NCBI GenBank assembly: GCA_965222345.1 | Contig: CBDCTS010000007.1 | Coordinates: forward strand, 186,001-250,000 | DNA: 64,000 nucleotides | Source: JADFGZ01 sp965222345 | GTDB taxonomy: Bacteria; Acidobacteriota; Terriglobia; 2-12-FULL-54-10 | Direction: 5' to 3' | The notes under the pieces: generated by a model | Told to the model about the DNA's origin: nothing | Database searches by the model: none | What the model saw: the letters and a program-made list of their open reading frames with translations, nothing else | Shown: positions 52,300-61,493 of the stretch, in pieces | Numbering within the stretch: position 1 is the stretch's first letter | Layout of the letters: each line of letters starts with the position of its first letter | Position numbers and translations under genes: made by a program

Positions 52300-53724
52300 A
52301 TGCGGAAACATCTTTGGGGAGTCGCAGGCATACTGGCGTGCTGGGTCCTGGCTCAGCCACAGCCCGTCGCCGGTCAGGAATCGAATTTCCGGCAGAACGC
52401 CTGGGCGCGGATCGCGGAAAGCGATGCCGCTCAAGTGGAGGCGCTGGCCGGAGATTATAAGGACTTCTTGCACCGTGCCCGTCACGAACTACTGGTGGTG
52501 GCGGAGGCCGAACGGCTGGCGCAAGCGCAGGGCTTTCGCCCGATTGAATCCGTGGATCAACTCAACCCGGGCGACAGGGTTTACGCGGTGAACCGAGGGC
52601 GGGCAATGATTCTTGCGGTGGTGGGGAAAACACCACTTACGGAGGGGTCTGTCCTGATTGCTTCCCACATCGACACACCACGTATCGAGCTGAAAGCGAA
52701 TCCGCTGTATGAAAGCGAGGGGTTTGCGATGTTCCAAACCACCTACCACGGCGGCATCAAAAGCTACCAGTGGGCGAGCGTACCGCTGGCGATGGTGGGG
52801 CGGATCAATAAGAAAGACGGCAGCGAGGTCAACATAGCCATGGGGCTGGACGGCGAGCCCTATCTGGTGATCCCCGATCTAGCGCCGCACGTAGACCGGG
52901 ATTTCCGGGAGCGGAGCCAGCGCGAGGTTCTGAAAGCGGAGGAACTCGACCCCGTAGTGGGCAGCCGCCCGGACGCCAATGGTTCGGTGACCGGGACGGT
53001 GGAGGCCGTGCTGAAACAGAAGTATGGGCTGACGATGGAAGATTTCGTCAGCGCGCAACTGGCGCTGGTGCCCGCGCTGCCAACGGCGGACGTTGGCCTG
53101 GACGCCAGCATGATTGGAGCCTACGGCCACGACGATCTGCTCTGCTCCTTTGTGTCGCTCCGGGCGCTGTTTGACGTGCCCGCCCCGGCGCAGACGGCGA
53201 TGGTCTATCTGGCGGCGAATGAAGAGGTGGGCAGCCACAACGTGATGGGGGCACAGTCGCCTTTTCTGGCCGATACGGTCTTGACGCTCCTCGAGAAGCA
53301 ATCGGGGCGCGAGGCCGGGCTGCGGGCTCACCGGCAAGCGCTGTCCGCCATCCACGCCATCTCCGCCGACGTGACCACGGGAGTCCATCCAACGTTTGCC
53401 AGCGTACAGGAAAAGACGAACGCGGCGCGGCTGGGCGGCGGCGTGGTGATCAAGCGCTATGGGCGCGGGACTGAACCTACTACGGAAATGCTGGCGCAGG
53501 TGCGCCGGTTGCTGGACGACAACGATATTCCCTGGCAGACACATACTCACAAGGTCGGCACCGGCGGCGGCAGCACGCTGGGCCGCTACCTGAGCGACGA
53601 TGGGATGGATACAGTGGATATCGGGGTGGCAATCCTGGCCATGCACGCCACCTGGGGGCTGGCATCGAAGGTTGACCTGTGGTCGCTCTACCGGTATTTC
53701 CTGGCAAGTTATGCGGCAGAATAG
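52300..53724 (+). CDS. Exported M18-family aminopeptidase (aspartyl aminopeptidase-like)
   Basis: The 474-residue protein has a cleavable signal peptide (MRKHLWGVAGILACWVLAQPQPVAGQ) ahead of an M18 domain. The first metal-ligand segment is LIASHIDTPRIELKANPLYE. Others are the bridging Asp in GAYGHDDLLCSFVSLRALF, the catalytic Glu in VYLAANEEVGSHNVMGAQSPF, ISADVTTGVHPTF, and the C-terminal His in ILAMHATWGLASKVDLWSLYRYF. M18 enzymes release N-terminal acidic or other residues using two metal ions and are usually cytoplasmic dodecamers, so the export signal is notable. The enzyme may cleave peptides after uptake through the outer membrane. It precedes the DsbA-like gene by 274 bases. Confidence 0.88.
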   Translation: MRKHLWGVAGILACWVLAQPQPVAGQESNFRQNAWARIAESDAAQVEALAGDYKDFLHRARHELLVVAEAERLAQAQGFRPIESVDQLNPGDRVYAVNRGRAMILAVVGKTPLTEGSVLIASHIDTPRIELKANPLYESEGFAMFQTTYHGGIKSYQWASVPLAMVGRINKKDGSEVNIAMGLDGEPYLVIPDLAPHVDRDFRERSQREVLKAEELDPVVGSRPDANGSVTGTVEAVLKQKYGLTMEDFVSAQLALVPALPTADVGLDASMIGAYGHDDLLCSFVSLRALFDVPAPAQTAMVYLAANEEVGSHNVMGAQSPFLADTVLTLLEKQSGREAGLRAHRQALSAIHAISADVTTGVHPTFASVQEKTNAARLGGGVVIKRYGRGTEPTTEMLAQVRRLLDDNDIPWQTHTHKVGTGGGSTLGRYLSDDGMDTVDIGVAILAMHATWGLASKVDLWSLYRYFLASYAAE

Positions 53725-53998
53725 CTGATATGCCGAACCGAAGACCGAGGCATGGGATCTTCCCCGAGCAAGGGGAAAGGCCAGAAGATAATCCCCCGGC
53801 AGGCGATGCCCAGGCTCCGGCGGCCACATGGCCAGCTAGAAACCGGTGCTACGAACCGATCAGGGCGAGAGTGATTATTGGAAAATCCAGACAGAGTCTA
53901 TAGAATGAGGCAGGAGCCGGCTGATGCTGGCCGGTCAGCCGTGAGAACACTTCACCCAGGGGGAATTCCCTGAATTGGAACCAAAGATTGGAACCGAA

Positions 53999-55144
53999 AT
54001 GAAGATGATTCGCCACGCCGTTGCACATCCGATCGGAAAGAATCTGAACACACTGCATTCTTCAGCGCATACCACATCCCCACATTCATCAGTCCGCTGC
54101 AAGCGCCGCTTCCAGGGGGGTCTGCGGAGTGCAGCCAGGGCTGGTTTATTGCTATCGCTCTGCGGATGGTTGCTCATGGGAGGCTGGCCGAAAGCGGCGG
54201 CCCAGACAGCAGAACAAAAGCCCGTGGCGGTGATAGGAGAGACGACCCTCTACGAAAAGGATTTCCTGCCGCAGATACAGGGCGAGGTTTACAAGATTCG
54301 CAGGCAGGAGTATGAATTCAAACGCAAAGCTCTGGAAGAGGTAATCAATCAACGACTGTTGCGGGCAGAGGCCCAAAAACAGGGCATGACTGCGGAGGAT
54401 TTGCTCCACCAGGAAGTGGATTCCAAAGTGCCGGAACCGACCAACGCCGAAGTCGAGCAAACATACGTGAATCAGATGATGCAAATCAATCGCCCCATCA
54501 ACATGGTGATAGATCAGATTCGCGATCAACTGAAGCAAGCCAACCTACAGCAAGCTCGTGATGCGTATTTCGGAAGTTTGCGAACGCGGGCAGGGGTGAA
54601 AATCTATCTGCTGCCGCCGAGAATGGAGGTGGCCTATGATCCGTCGCGAGTCCGTGGAAGCTCGGATGCCAGTATCACCATTGTGGAGTTCTCCGACTTC
54701 CAATGCCCCTTCTGCCTGCAAGCCTATACGATGATCAAGGGGCTCCTCGCAAAGTACGACGGGAAGGTAAAGCTGGCGTACCGCGACCTGCCTCTGCAGC
54801 CGATTCAGCCGGGCACGCACGGATCAGCAGAAGCATCCCGGTGCGCCGGCGAGCAAGGGAAGTTCTGGGAGTATCACGACCTGCTCTTTGAAAACCAGGA
54901 TTATTTCGGAAATGATGCCTTCCAAGAATACGCCGAATCCTTGCAGCTCGACACGGAGCAGTTTACCACCTGCCTGGAGAGCGATAAGTTCCAGCCCCAA
55001 ATCCAGGAAGATTTTCAGGAAGCAGTGCGGCTGGGGATCAAAGGGACTCCATTTTTCTTTATCAACGGAGTTCCTGTGAACGGGGCTCAACCGACGCCGG
55101 TATTTGAAGAAATCATCGAGGTGGAACTGGCCACGATCCAATAG
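53999..55144 (+). CDS. SurA-like/DsbA-like fusion, exported thiol oxidoreductase
   Basis: The ATG at 53999 gives 381 residues; an earlier start at 53975 is possible. A basic N-terminus and hydrophobic segment (GLLLSLCGWLLMGGWPKAAAQ) act as a signal peptide or anchor. A SurA/PpiC-associated helical region follows (about 75-190: VAVIGETTLYEKDFLPQIQGEVYKIRRQEYEFKRKALEEVINQRLLRAEAQKQGM). The C-terminal 170 residues form a DsbA-like thioredoxin fold with active site CPFC at residues 236-239, then YRDLPLQPIQPGTHGSAEASRCAGEQGKFWEYHDLLFENQD and GIKGTPFFFINGVPV (cis-Pro). It probably forms or isomerises disulfides while binding unfolded clients. No separate DsbB is nearby. Confidence 0.85.
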   Translation: MKMIRHAVAHPIGKNLNTLHSSAHTTSPHSSVRCKRRFQGGLRSAARAGLLLSLCGWLLMGGWPKAAAQTAEQKPVAVIGETTLYEKDFLPQIQGEVYKIRRQEYEFKRKALEEVINQRLLRAEAQKQGMTAEDLLHQEVDSKVPEPTNAEVEQTYVNQMMQINRPINMVIDQIRDQLKQANLQQARDAYFGSLRTRAGVKIYLLPPRMEVAYDPSRVRGSSDASITIVEFSDFQCPFCLQAYTMIKGLLAKYDGKVKLAYRDLPLQPIQPGTHGSAEASRCAGEQGKFWEYHDLLFENQDYFGNDAFQEYAESLQLDTEQFTTCLESDKFQPQIQEDFQEAVRLGIKGTPFFFINGVPVNGAQPTPVFEEIIEVELATIQ

Positions 55145-55662
55145 CATGGCGTGCCGGCGATTTCCGCAAATGCCTAAGCGAACGCCCAAAACTTCTTTGG
55201 TCATTTGCCTTCGATGCAGACCGGGCGGCTGGCGTATGCTTTCGGCAAAGGGAAGCTCAGACCGGAATTTGTGGAGAAATCGAATACCCGGTGAATAGCG
55301 TCACCCGTTAACCAGCATTGATAAACGAAAAGCGGCTTATGGGAAGCAACCCAGGACTTGCTGCCTCGACCGCACTCGGCGCTCGGTGATATGCCGAGTA
55401 GGTTTCCTGTCTCCAATTGCTTTGCAAACTCACCTCGTGTAATCTGACGCCTATACCTTCAATCAGGCAGGCGCTAACCAGAATGGCCTATCCCAGATGC
55501 CGCATCTCCTATTCCAGGAAAGCATCATGAGATATGAAGTATTCATCCCTATCTTTTCTCCTTGCCCTCGCCTCCGGGAGTGGATAAACTTTGCCATATC
55601 GAATCCCGTCTCTGCGGGCGAGGTAAGTTCGCGCAGGGCATCTGTACATTCAGGAGCCAGCC
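55145..55662. other. Intergenic region before iorA
   Basis: The 518 bases contain no convincing gene. Short frames on the minus strand (for example around 55201-55416) lack starts and similarity. A small hairpin CTCGGTGATATGCCGAG occurs at about 55381-55397. A regulatory RNA upstream of the molybdoenzyme genes is possible, but no recognised structure was seen. Confidence 0.35.
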
Positions 55663-56127
55663 ATGATTTCACTGAACGTCAATGGAAAGCAACACGAAGT
55701 GGATGTCAGCCCGGATACCCCTTTGCTGTGGGTCATCCGGGAGACGCTGGGAATGACCGGAACGAAGTTCGGCTGCGGCATAGCGCAGTGCGGCGCCTGC
55801 ACCGTGCATCTGGAAGGCACCCCGGTCCGCTCTTGCAGCACTTTGGTCTCGGCGGCTGCCGGGAAGAAGATTACGACCATCGAAGGCCTCTCGGCCGATT
55901 CCACGCACGCCCTGCAGCGGGCTTGGATCGCCGAGCAGGTGCCGCAGTGCGGCTATTGCCAGTCTGGACAGATCATGTCGGCGGCTTTCTTGCTGGCCAG
56001 CAACCCCAACCCCACCGACGAGCACATCAACAACGCCATGTCAGGCAATATCTGCCGGTGTGGAACCTACCAGCGCATCCGCCGCGCCATTCACCGCGCG
56101 GCGCAGACGATCCGAGCGGAGGCGTAA
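55663..56127 (+). CDS. iorA: IorA-like (2Fe-2S)2 subunit of an isoquinoline-1-oxidoreductase-type enzyme
   Basis: The 154-residue protein has the two iron-sulfur domains of the xanthine oxidase family. A plant-type 2Fe-2S cluster is bound by C38, C43, C46 and C58 (GCGIAQCGACTVHLEG...C), and a second cluster by C96, C99, C131 and C133 (CGYCQSGQIM, then GNICRCGTY). Small separate IorA proteins of this size are found with IorB-like molybdenum subunits that follow directly. It transfers electrons from the molybdenum centre towards a cytochrome or other acceptor. Its stop is one base before the iorB start, a typical operon arrangement. Confidence 0.93.
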   Translation: MISLNVNGKQHEVDVSPDTPLLWVIRETLGMTGTKFGCGIAQCGACTVHLEGTPVRSCSTLVSAAAGKKITTIEGLSADSTHALQRAWIAEQVPQCGYCQSGQIMSAAFLLASNPNPTDEHINNAMSGNICRCGTYQRIRRAIHRAAQTIRAEA

Positions 56128-56128
56128 C

Positions 56129-58294
56129 ATGGCACAGGCAACGGGTCTCACCAGACGCACATTCTTGAAAGTCGGGGCTGCCGCCGGCGGCGGTCTCGCG
56201 ATCGGGCTTTATTTGCCCAGCTACCTCGGAATGAGTGAAGAAACGACGGCTGCTTCGGAGGCATTCGAGCCGAACGTGTGGATCCAGATTGGCACCGACG
56301 ATACTGTGACGATCACTCTCACTCAACTGGAGATGGGCCAGGGCGTGATGACTTCCATGCCGATGCTGATCGCCGAAGAGCTCGACATGGACTGGCAGAA
56401 GCTGGATACCGTTTGGGCTCCTGCCGACCCCGTTTACGGCAATCCCGGTTTTGGCGGATCGCAGTCCACCGCCGGCAGCCGCAGCGTGCGGGGTATGTGG
56501 AAGTTGTTCCGCGAGGCCGGCGCTACCGGCCGCGCCATGCTGGTCACTGCCGCATCCCAAACCTGGGGCGTCCCGGAAAATGAATGCTCCAGCGAAAAGG
56601 GAGAAGTCATCCACTCCTCCACGGGCCGCCGTCTGAAATACGGCCAACTCGTCGAAAAGGCCTCGACTCTGCCGGTCCCCGAACAGGTAACTCTCAAGAA
56701 CTTCGACGAATTCCGTCTGCTGGGCCAGTCCCTGGCGCGCCTCGATATTCCAGAGAAGGTCAACGGCAGCGCGGTTTACGGCATCGACATCTCGCGGCCT
56801 AATATGCTCGTAGCGCGGGTCGTCCGCTGCCCCGTCTTCGGAGGGAAGATCAAAAGCTTCAACGCCGACAAGGCCAAAGCTGTTCCCGGCGTCCGTCACG
56901 TCATCCAGATCAGCTCCGGGATTTCCGTCATCGCGGACAATTACTGGGCTGCCACCAAAGGCGTCCAGGCCCTGGAAATCCAGTGGGACGAAGGCCCCCT
57001 GGCTGAATTGAGCAGTGCCGACATCAGCAAGCAACTGGCGGAACTCGGCCAGAAAACGGGTGCCGTGGCGCGCAGCGACGGTGACTTCACCGCTGCCATG
57101 TCGGGGGCTTCCCGCACTTTCGAGGCTACTTACGAAGTTCCCTACTTGGCGCACGCCTGCATGGAACCGATGAACTGCACCGCCGATGTCCGCGCAGACG
57201 GCTGCGATGTTTGGGTCTCCACCCAATCCCAGACCAGCACTCACCGCGCAGCGATCGAGATCACCGGTCTGCCGCCAGACGCTGTCAAGGTCCACACTCC
57301 CTATCTGGGCGGTGGCTTCGGCCGACGCGGCCAGACCGATTTTGTCGCCGACGCCGTGGAATCCTCCAAGGCTGTAGGCCGTCCGGTGAAGGTGATCTGG
57401 ACCCGTGAGGACGACATCCAGCATGACTATTACCGCCCCGTCTCTTACGCCCGCTTTTGGGCTGCTCTGGATGAGTCCGGCATGCCCGTTGCCTGGATGC
57501 AGCGGCTGGTGCAGCCCTCGCTGCGCGCCCGGGACAACCCTCGGGCTCTGGATGCAGCAGGAGGCGTTGACCGCAACTCTATGGAAGGCGCCGCCGACCT
57601 GCCTTACAACATTCCCAACGTTCGCGTCGAGTACGTGAGATTCGAACCGGGCATCCCGGTGGGTTACTGGCGCTCGGTCGGCAATTCCGTCAACGGCTAT
57701 GTCACGGAGTCTTTCCTCGACGAAATCGCCGTCACCGCCGGCAAGGACCCCTTAGAGCTGCGCCGGCAACTGCTCGACAAGGCTCCCCGCCACAAAGCAG
57801 CTTTGGAATTAGCCTGCGAAAATGCCGGCTGGGGAAAGCCATTGCCCAGCGGCAGGGCACGAGGCATCTCCGTGCACGAATCCTTCGGCAGCATCATCGC
57901 CCAAGTGGCAGAAGTCTCCGTCGGCCGGGACGGCGAGGTTCGCGTGCACCGCGTCACGGCGGCGGTGGACTGCGGCTGGATCATCAACCCCGACACAATC
58001 AAGGCGCAGATCGAAAGCGGCATCGTTTACGGTCTGACCGCACTCCTGAAGGGCGAGATACTCATTGACCGGGGCCGGGTCGTCCAGTCCAACTTTCACG
58101 ATTACGATATGCTGCGGATGAACGAAATGCCGGAGATCGATGTCCACATCGTGCCCAGCACGGAACCCCCCGGTGGCATGGGTGAGCCGGGCACGCCCCC
58201 GATCTTCTCAGCAGTCGTCAACGCCATCTACGCCGCAACCGGCAAACGCATACGCCGGCTGCCCATCCGCCCGGCGGAACTGAGCATGGCCTGA
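56129..58294 (+). CDS. iorB: IorB-like molybdopterin subunit (isoquinoline 1-oxidoreductase type), Tat-exported
   Basis: The ATG at 56129 is one base past the iorA stop; an upstream in-frame codon within iorA is not preferred. The 721-residue protein begins with a Tat signal (TRRTFLKVGAAAGGGLAIG). The family segments include EMGQGVMTSMPMLIAEELDMDW, GGSQSTAGSRSVRGMWKLFREAGA, AHACMEPMNCTADV, LGGGFGRRGQTDFVADAV, and near the end GEPGTPPIFSAVVNAIYAATGKRIRRLPI with a probable catalytic Glu-Pro region. Enzymes of this type hydroxylate N-heterocycles or oxidise aldehydes and need molybdopterin cytosine dinucleotide. No cofactor maturation gene such as an XdhC relative is adjacent. Confidence 0.9.
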   Translation: MAQATGLTRRTFLKVGAAAGGGLAIGLYLPSYLGMSEETTAASEAFEPNVWIQIGTDDTVTITLTQLEMGQGVMTSMPMLIAEELDMDWQKLDTVWAPADPVYGNPGFGGSQSTAGSRSVRGMWKLFREAGATGRAMLVTAASQTWGVPENECSSEKGEVIHSSTGRRLKYGQLVEKASTLPVPEQVTLKNFDEFRLLGQSLARLDIPEKVNGSAVYGIDISRPNMLVARVVRCPVFGGKIKSFNADKAKAVPGVRHVIQISSGISVIADNYWAATKGVQALEIQWDEGPLAELSSADISKQLAELGQKTGAVARSDGDFTAAMSGASRTFEATYEVPYLAHACMEPMNCTADVRADGCDVWVSTQSQTSTHRAAIEITGLPPDAVKVHTPYLGGGFGRRGQTDFVADAVESSKAVGRPVKVIWTREDDIQHDYYRPVSYARFWAALDESGMPVAWMQRLVQPSLRARDNPRALDAAGGVDRNSMEGAADLPYNIPNVRVEYVRFEPGIPVGYWRSVGNSVNGYVTESFLDEIAVTAGKDPLELRRQLLDKAPRHKAALELACENAGWGKPLPSGRARGISVHESFGSIIAQVAEVSVGRDGEVRVHRVTAAVDCGWIINPDTIKAQIESGIVYGLTALLKGEILIDRGRVVQSNFHDYDMLRMNEMPEIDVHIVPSTEPPGGMGEPGTPPIFSAVVNAIYAATGKRIRRLPIRPAELSMA

Positions 58295-58650
58295 TCCTGC
58301 CACGTCCAGGCAAGAACGCTTGCGGCTCCGGCATCGACATCCGACATCGGGGACTGTTTTTTCCGGCGGATGAATTCCCTTACGGATTTCTTTGGTCGAA
58401 GCGAAATCAGGAATGAGTCCGGATATTGCGGAATGCCTCGCTCAATTCGAATCAGAGGGTCAGGGCCGAACGCTGCAACCCCATAGTCGTCTCAGCCAAC
58501 AGCCATCTAACAACTCGGCGGGCATCGATCTGAAACGATGCATGCAAGCCCCCTCGGTTCGTATTGCAGGAGGCGTCCTGTTTGTGCAAGGCCCGGCAAT
58601 GTTAGGCGATTTGGGCATACCTCGGCTATACTGGGATTAGGTTTGCCGCG
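58295..58650. other. Intergenic region after iorB
   Basis: No gene or repeat is recognised in these 356 bases. Short frames overlapping the region are not supported by a start signal or similarity. Confidence 0.4.
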
Positions 58651-59001
58651 ATGCACAAACTGCTTCCAACCCTTGGCGTTTTTCTGCTTTCATTCCCTTT
58701 TCCCACTCTCCGTGCCGCTGAAATAAAACTTTCCGGCTCTCTCGCTTATCTTCCAGGCTGGACGGTCATAGTGGGGCAGGAGGAAATGTGCCGGAACCCA
58801 TTGGTTCACGCTCACGAACGGGTCATTGAATGTCCATCTCAAAGAAGCGGAACAGTCCAACCAGACGGTAACGCAACCATCGAGGGGGACGCCGGCGCAC
58901 TTTCCGGCTGGATAGCCGGAGGAGAAAAATTCCTTTGCAGAGACCCCCAAGCCAACACCCATACCAACCAGATTCAATGCCCGGCCAGTACCCTGCGATA
59001 A
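58651..59001 (+). CDS. Small secreted protein with a duplicated Cys motif, unknown function
   Basis: The 116-residue protein has a clean signal peptide (MHKLLPTLGVFLLSFPFPTLRAA). Two similar units follow. The first reads GQEEMCRNPLVHAHERVIECPSQ; the second reads GEKFLCRDPQANTHTNQIQCPAS. Both fit the pattern GxEx(2)CR(N/D)Px(4)Hx(3)IxCP. Each unit has two cysteines, likely a disulfide. No family is recognised, and no neighbour is co-directional and close. The ATG follows GATTAGG, a weak ribosome site. The duplicated motif, signal peptide and coding composition argue for a real gene. Confidence 0.55.
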   Translation: MHKLLPTLGVFLLSFPFPTLRAAEIKLSGSLAYLPGWTVIVGQEEMCRNPLVHAHERVIECPSQRSGTVQPDGNATIEGDAGALSGWIAGGEKFLCRDPQANTHTNQIQCPASTLR

Positions 59002-59169
59002 ACTGCGGCAGCTTAGGTGATTCCGCTCTGCATAGCTGGTTGAGAATAAAAGTGCGGATTCCGTTATGGTTTTGGGCCGAGAGCACGAAAGCTCTCTATC
59101 TTATTCCATGACCAAGTAGTGAGTGCCGTTAGGTGAAATGCTCTAGGGAACCATCCCCCTTGCAGCCAT

Positions 59170-59300
59170 TTCGGAATTATCGGGATCCTCGGTTTCCTCG
59201 GTTGATTCGGTTCCTTCGGCAGATTCGGAATCCTCGGAATAATTTTGTTGCCCCCGGAATTTGTGCGAGGGAGAATCGGGCCGGAAGTAGTTTGTGAAAC
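59170..59300 (-). repeat. Dispersed repeat, module A2 (inverted copy)
   Basis: Read on the minus strand the order is TTCACAAACTAC, CCGGCCCGATTCTCCCTCG, GGCAACAAAATTATTCCGA and then iterated CCGAAT/CCGAGG-type units. This parallels 11855-11985. Confidence 0.7.
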
Positions 59301-59333
59301 TTACGAGGAGAGGCGAGTGGAGGTGAAAAAAAG

Positions 59334-59375
59334 TATAAATTACGAAACAAAGCCAACAAGTCTTTTAGAATCAAC
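59334..59375 (-). repeat. Dispersed repeat, module A1 (inverted copy)
   Basis: Its reverse complement matches 11341-11382 at 37 of 42 positions by eye. Confidence 0.7.
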
Positions 59376-59519
59376 ATAAGTGCTTGAGAAGAGGTGCAAA
59401 AAACCACCAGAAAACGGAACGAAATTCCTGAACCAAGCCCCTAATAGGGGTTATTCAGTGGCTTTTAGAGCAGTTTGGCAGGTGAAAATCAGGAATGGCA
59501 AGCAACCAGAAGCGCGGTC

Positions 59520-59595
59520 ATGCGGAGCAAAGCATGAGCACAGGCCTTCCGGCCTGTACTCTGAGGGGACAGGCAAGATTGCCTGTCGCTACCTG
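59520..59595 (-). repeat. Dispersed repeat, module B (inverted copy)
   Basis: Read on the minus strand it begins AGGTAGCGACAGGC, passes a GGCAATCTTGCC hairpin and an ACAGGCCGGAAGGCCTGT hairpin and ends TTTGCTCCGCAT. The 11563-11624 unit has the same order. Confidence 0.65.
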
Positions 59596-59606
59596 AATTA
59601 ACTATT

Positions 59607-61493
59607 TCACCTTCGCTGAGGGTCTGTCGGACGACCGCGTACCCACCAGGTAGGGTTTTCACGGAAACCAACCTGGGGCAATCCCATGCTTTGGGCGTAG
59701 TTCGGTTCCGTATATTTGATCTGTCCCCCCACAATGGTCACCAAGGGATCGATATTGTGGATGTCCTCATCCGGGATTGTCAGAAAGTCGCGGTCGAGCA
59801 CCACCAAGTCAGCCCACTTGCCGGGCTCGATGGAGCCAATGTTTTTTTCCTTCCACACATACTCGGAAGCCCAGCGGGTGTAAGCATATAGCGCCTCCCG
59901 GCGGCTGATTCGTTGCTGGGACCCCCACAGTTTTCCGTCCTTGTCCTTCCGCAGGACTGCAATCTCCATCCCCAAAAAGGCGCTGAACCCATGCTGGTCG
60001 GACTGCAGAGTCGGCTTCACTCCCGCATCCACCATTCGGCGCAAGGGAACGACCGAATCGCCCGAGGCCTCCTCGCCAAACAGAATGGAGAATGCGCCCA
60101 CATCTCCTTTTTCGCCGCCCCAAACGTATTTTGGACCGCAGCTAAACGTCATGCCCAGCCGTTTGGCCCGGTCCACGTGTTCCTGGGTGATGTAGCGGCA
60201 ATGGTCAATGGCAAAACGGCGGTCCGTGATCGGATATTTCTTGTTGACCTCTTCTAAAATATCGAGATATTTATTTGCGGCCCGATCCCCGCCAAAGTGG
60301 TAGCCGGTGATCCGCCACCCGAACTGGGCGGCGGCTTCGACAACTCGCCGGGCCGTGGACAGCTTTTCATCCTCCAGGTAGCAAATCCCATGGGGACCGT
60401 ACATCTGAAAACGCCAGAGCGGAAAGTTGATGGCCTCGCGGGGGTAGGTGGCCGTCACGCAGGCTCCGGCCGTGCTGGGAACGTGATCCGCATTGATGGC
60501 GGTCGTGCCGATCACCCAAAACCAATCGGTTCCGTTCCCCATCATGCCGGGGTAGCGACGCAGGATCATCTCCGGATCGGCCGACTCGGTGGCAAGCTGG
60601 CTGGTATAGGCCACCCGCACCGGCATCTCGCCCCGTTGGTCCAGCAGGTGGAAGCTGCTCATGCTTTCATTCGGCATCCGCGTGGAGACGGTGGTCATCC
60701 CCATGGCTGCCGCTTCCTCCATCTCTTTCTTGTGCATCACCGCCAATTCCTCGGTAGACTCCGGCGGCCAGAACTCATAACGCATCGTACGGGCGGCCGT
60801 CGAAAGCAAGCGGCCCGTGGGCTTGCCGTTTTCGTCCCGTTCCAGCCCAGCAATACCCTGGGGATAGCGTTTTAACAGTAGCTCCAGTGCCTTGCTATTC
60901 ACCAGCGGCATGCTGTTGTCGACTCCGTTGGAAACGTTGACAGGGTTGTTGGGGGCCACCTGGTCCAGGTCGACAACCGTGGTGTCAGGGAAAAACCCGG
61001 GCGGGGGGGCGGAACCGCTGCCGGTCGCTACCACGATCCACTCGCCTGGTTCCTTTCCCAGGGCGATGGTTCGGATTTGAGCCAAAGCATCGTCCTTGCT
61101 TGTCCACTTAAAGTCGTCGGTTATACCTATTGCGCGGCCGGGCCTGTAATGCCCGAAAGCATAACTCTGAATATGTTGGTGGGTTTCCACGATGCCCGGG
61201 ATGACCGTTCTCCCAGCCAAATCGATTTTCCGGGTGCTGGGTCCGGCCATCTCCAGCGCCTCCTCATCGGTTCCCACAACGATGATCTTGCCGTCATACA
61301 GCGCTACCGCCTGGGCGACTGTGAAGCCGTTGGGGTCCGGACTGTCGGCAGTAAGAAACTTGCCGTTGTAGATCACCATGTCCGCTTCTAAGCCCGCCGC
61401 CGCGGCTCCCGGGCCCATGAGCAAAAGAACGAATCCAAAAACAAGCATGATGAAAGCCTGCTTCTTTTTGTTACCAGCTATGGTTTTATTCAT
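59607..61493 (-). CDS. Exported YtcJ-like amidohydrolase, fifth member
   Basis: The start at 61493 follows AAGGAAG and gives a signal peptide (MNKTIAGNKKKQAFIMLVFGFVLLLMGPGAAAAG) and 628 residues; the longer upstream frame is not preferred. The first metal motif is HQHIQ in PGIVETHQHIQSYAFGHY. Later ligands are in YHFGGDRAANKYLDILEEV, AIDHCRYITQEHVDRAKRLGMTFSCGPKYVWG, and the conserved Asp in QSDQHGFSAFLG. The C-terminal segment is NIGSIEPGKWADLVVLDRDFLTIPDEDIHNIDPLVTIVGGQI. It is most like the 49917-51830 protein in overall style. The tail carries a Trp-rich close (PTWWVRGRPTDPQ). Confidence 0.9.
   Translation of the reverse strand: MNKTIAGNKKKQAFIMLVFGFVLLLMGPGAAAAGLEADMVIYNGKFLTADSPDPNGFTVAQAVALYDGKIIVVGTDEEALEMAGPSTRKIDLAGRTVIPGIVETHQHIQSYAFGHYRPGRAIGITDDFKWTSKDDALAQIRTIALGKEPGEWIVVATGSGSAPPPGFFPDTTVVDLDQVAPNNPVNVSNGVDNSMPLVNSKALELLLKRYPQGIAGLERDENGKPTGRLLSTAARTMRYEFWPPESTEELAVMHKKEMEEAAAMGMTTVSTRMPNESMSSFHLLDQRGEMPVRVAYTSQLATESADPEMILRRYPGMMGNGTDWFWVIGTTAINADHVPSTAGACVTATYPREAINFPLWRFQMYGPHGICYLEDEKLSTARRVVEAAAQFGWRITGYHFGGDRAANKYLDILEEVNKKYPITDRRFAIDHCRYITQEHVDRAKRLGMTFSCGPKYVWGGEKGDVGAFSILFGEEASGDSVVPLRRMVDAGVKPTLQSDQHGFSAFLGMEIAVLRKDKDGKLWGSQQRISRREALYAYTRWASEYVWKEKNIGSIEPGKWADLVVLDRDFLTIPDEDIHNIDPLVTIVGGQIKYTEPNYAQSMGLPQVGFRENPTWWVRGRPTDPQRR

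Larger units (their letters stand above)
59002..59606. other. Gene-poor region with inverted copies of the dispersed repeat
   Basis: No gene is recognised in these 605 bases. The region contains the second copies of repeat modules A2, A1 and B, all in the opposite orientation to the 11.3-12.0 kb copies. Confidence 0.6.

Noticed and set aside
55201..55416. Minus-strand frame of 71 codons before iorA
   Set aside because: No start signal, no recognised family, and the composition is not convincing.
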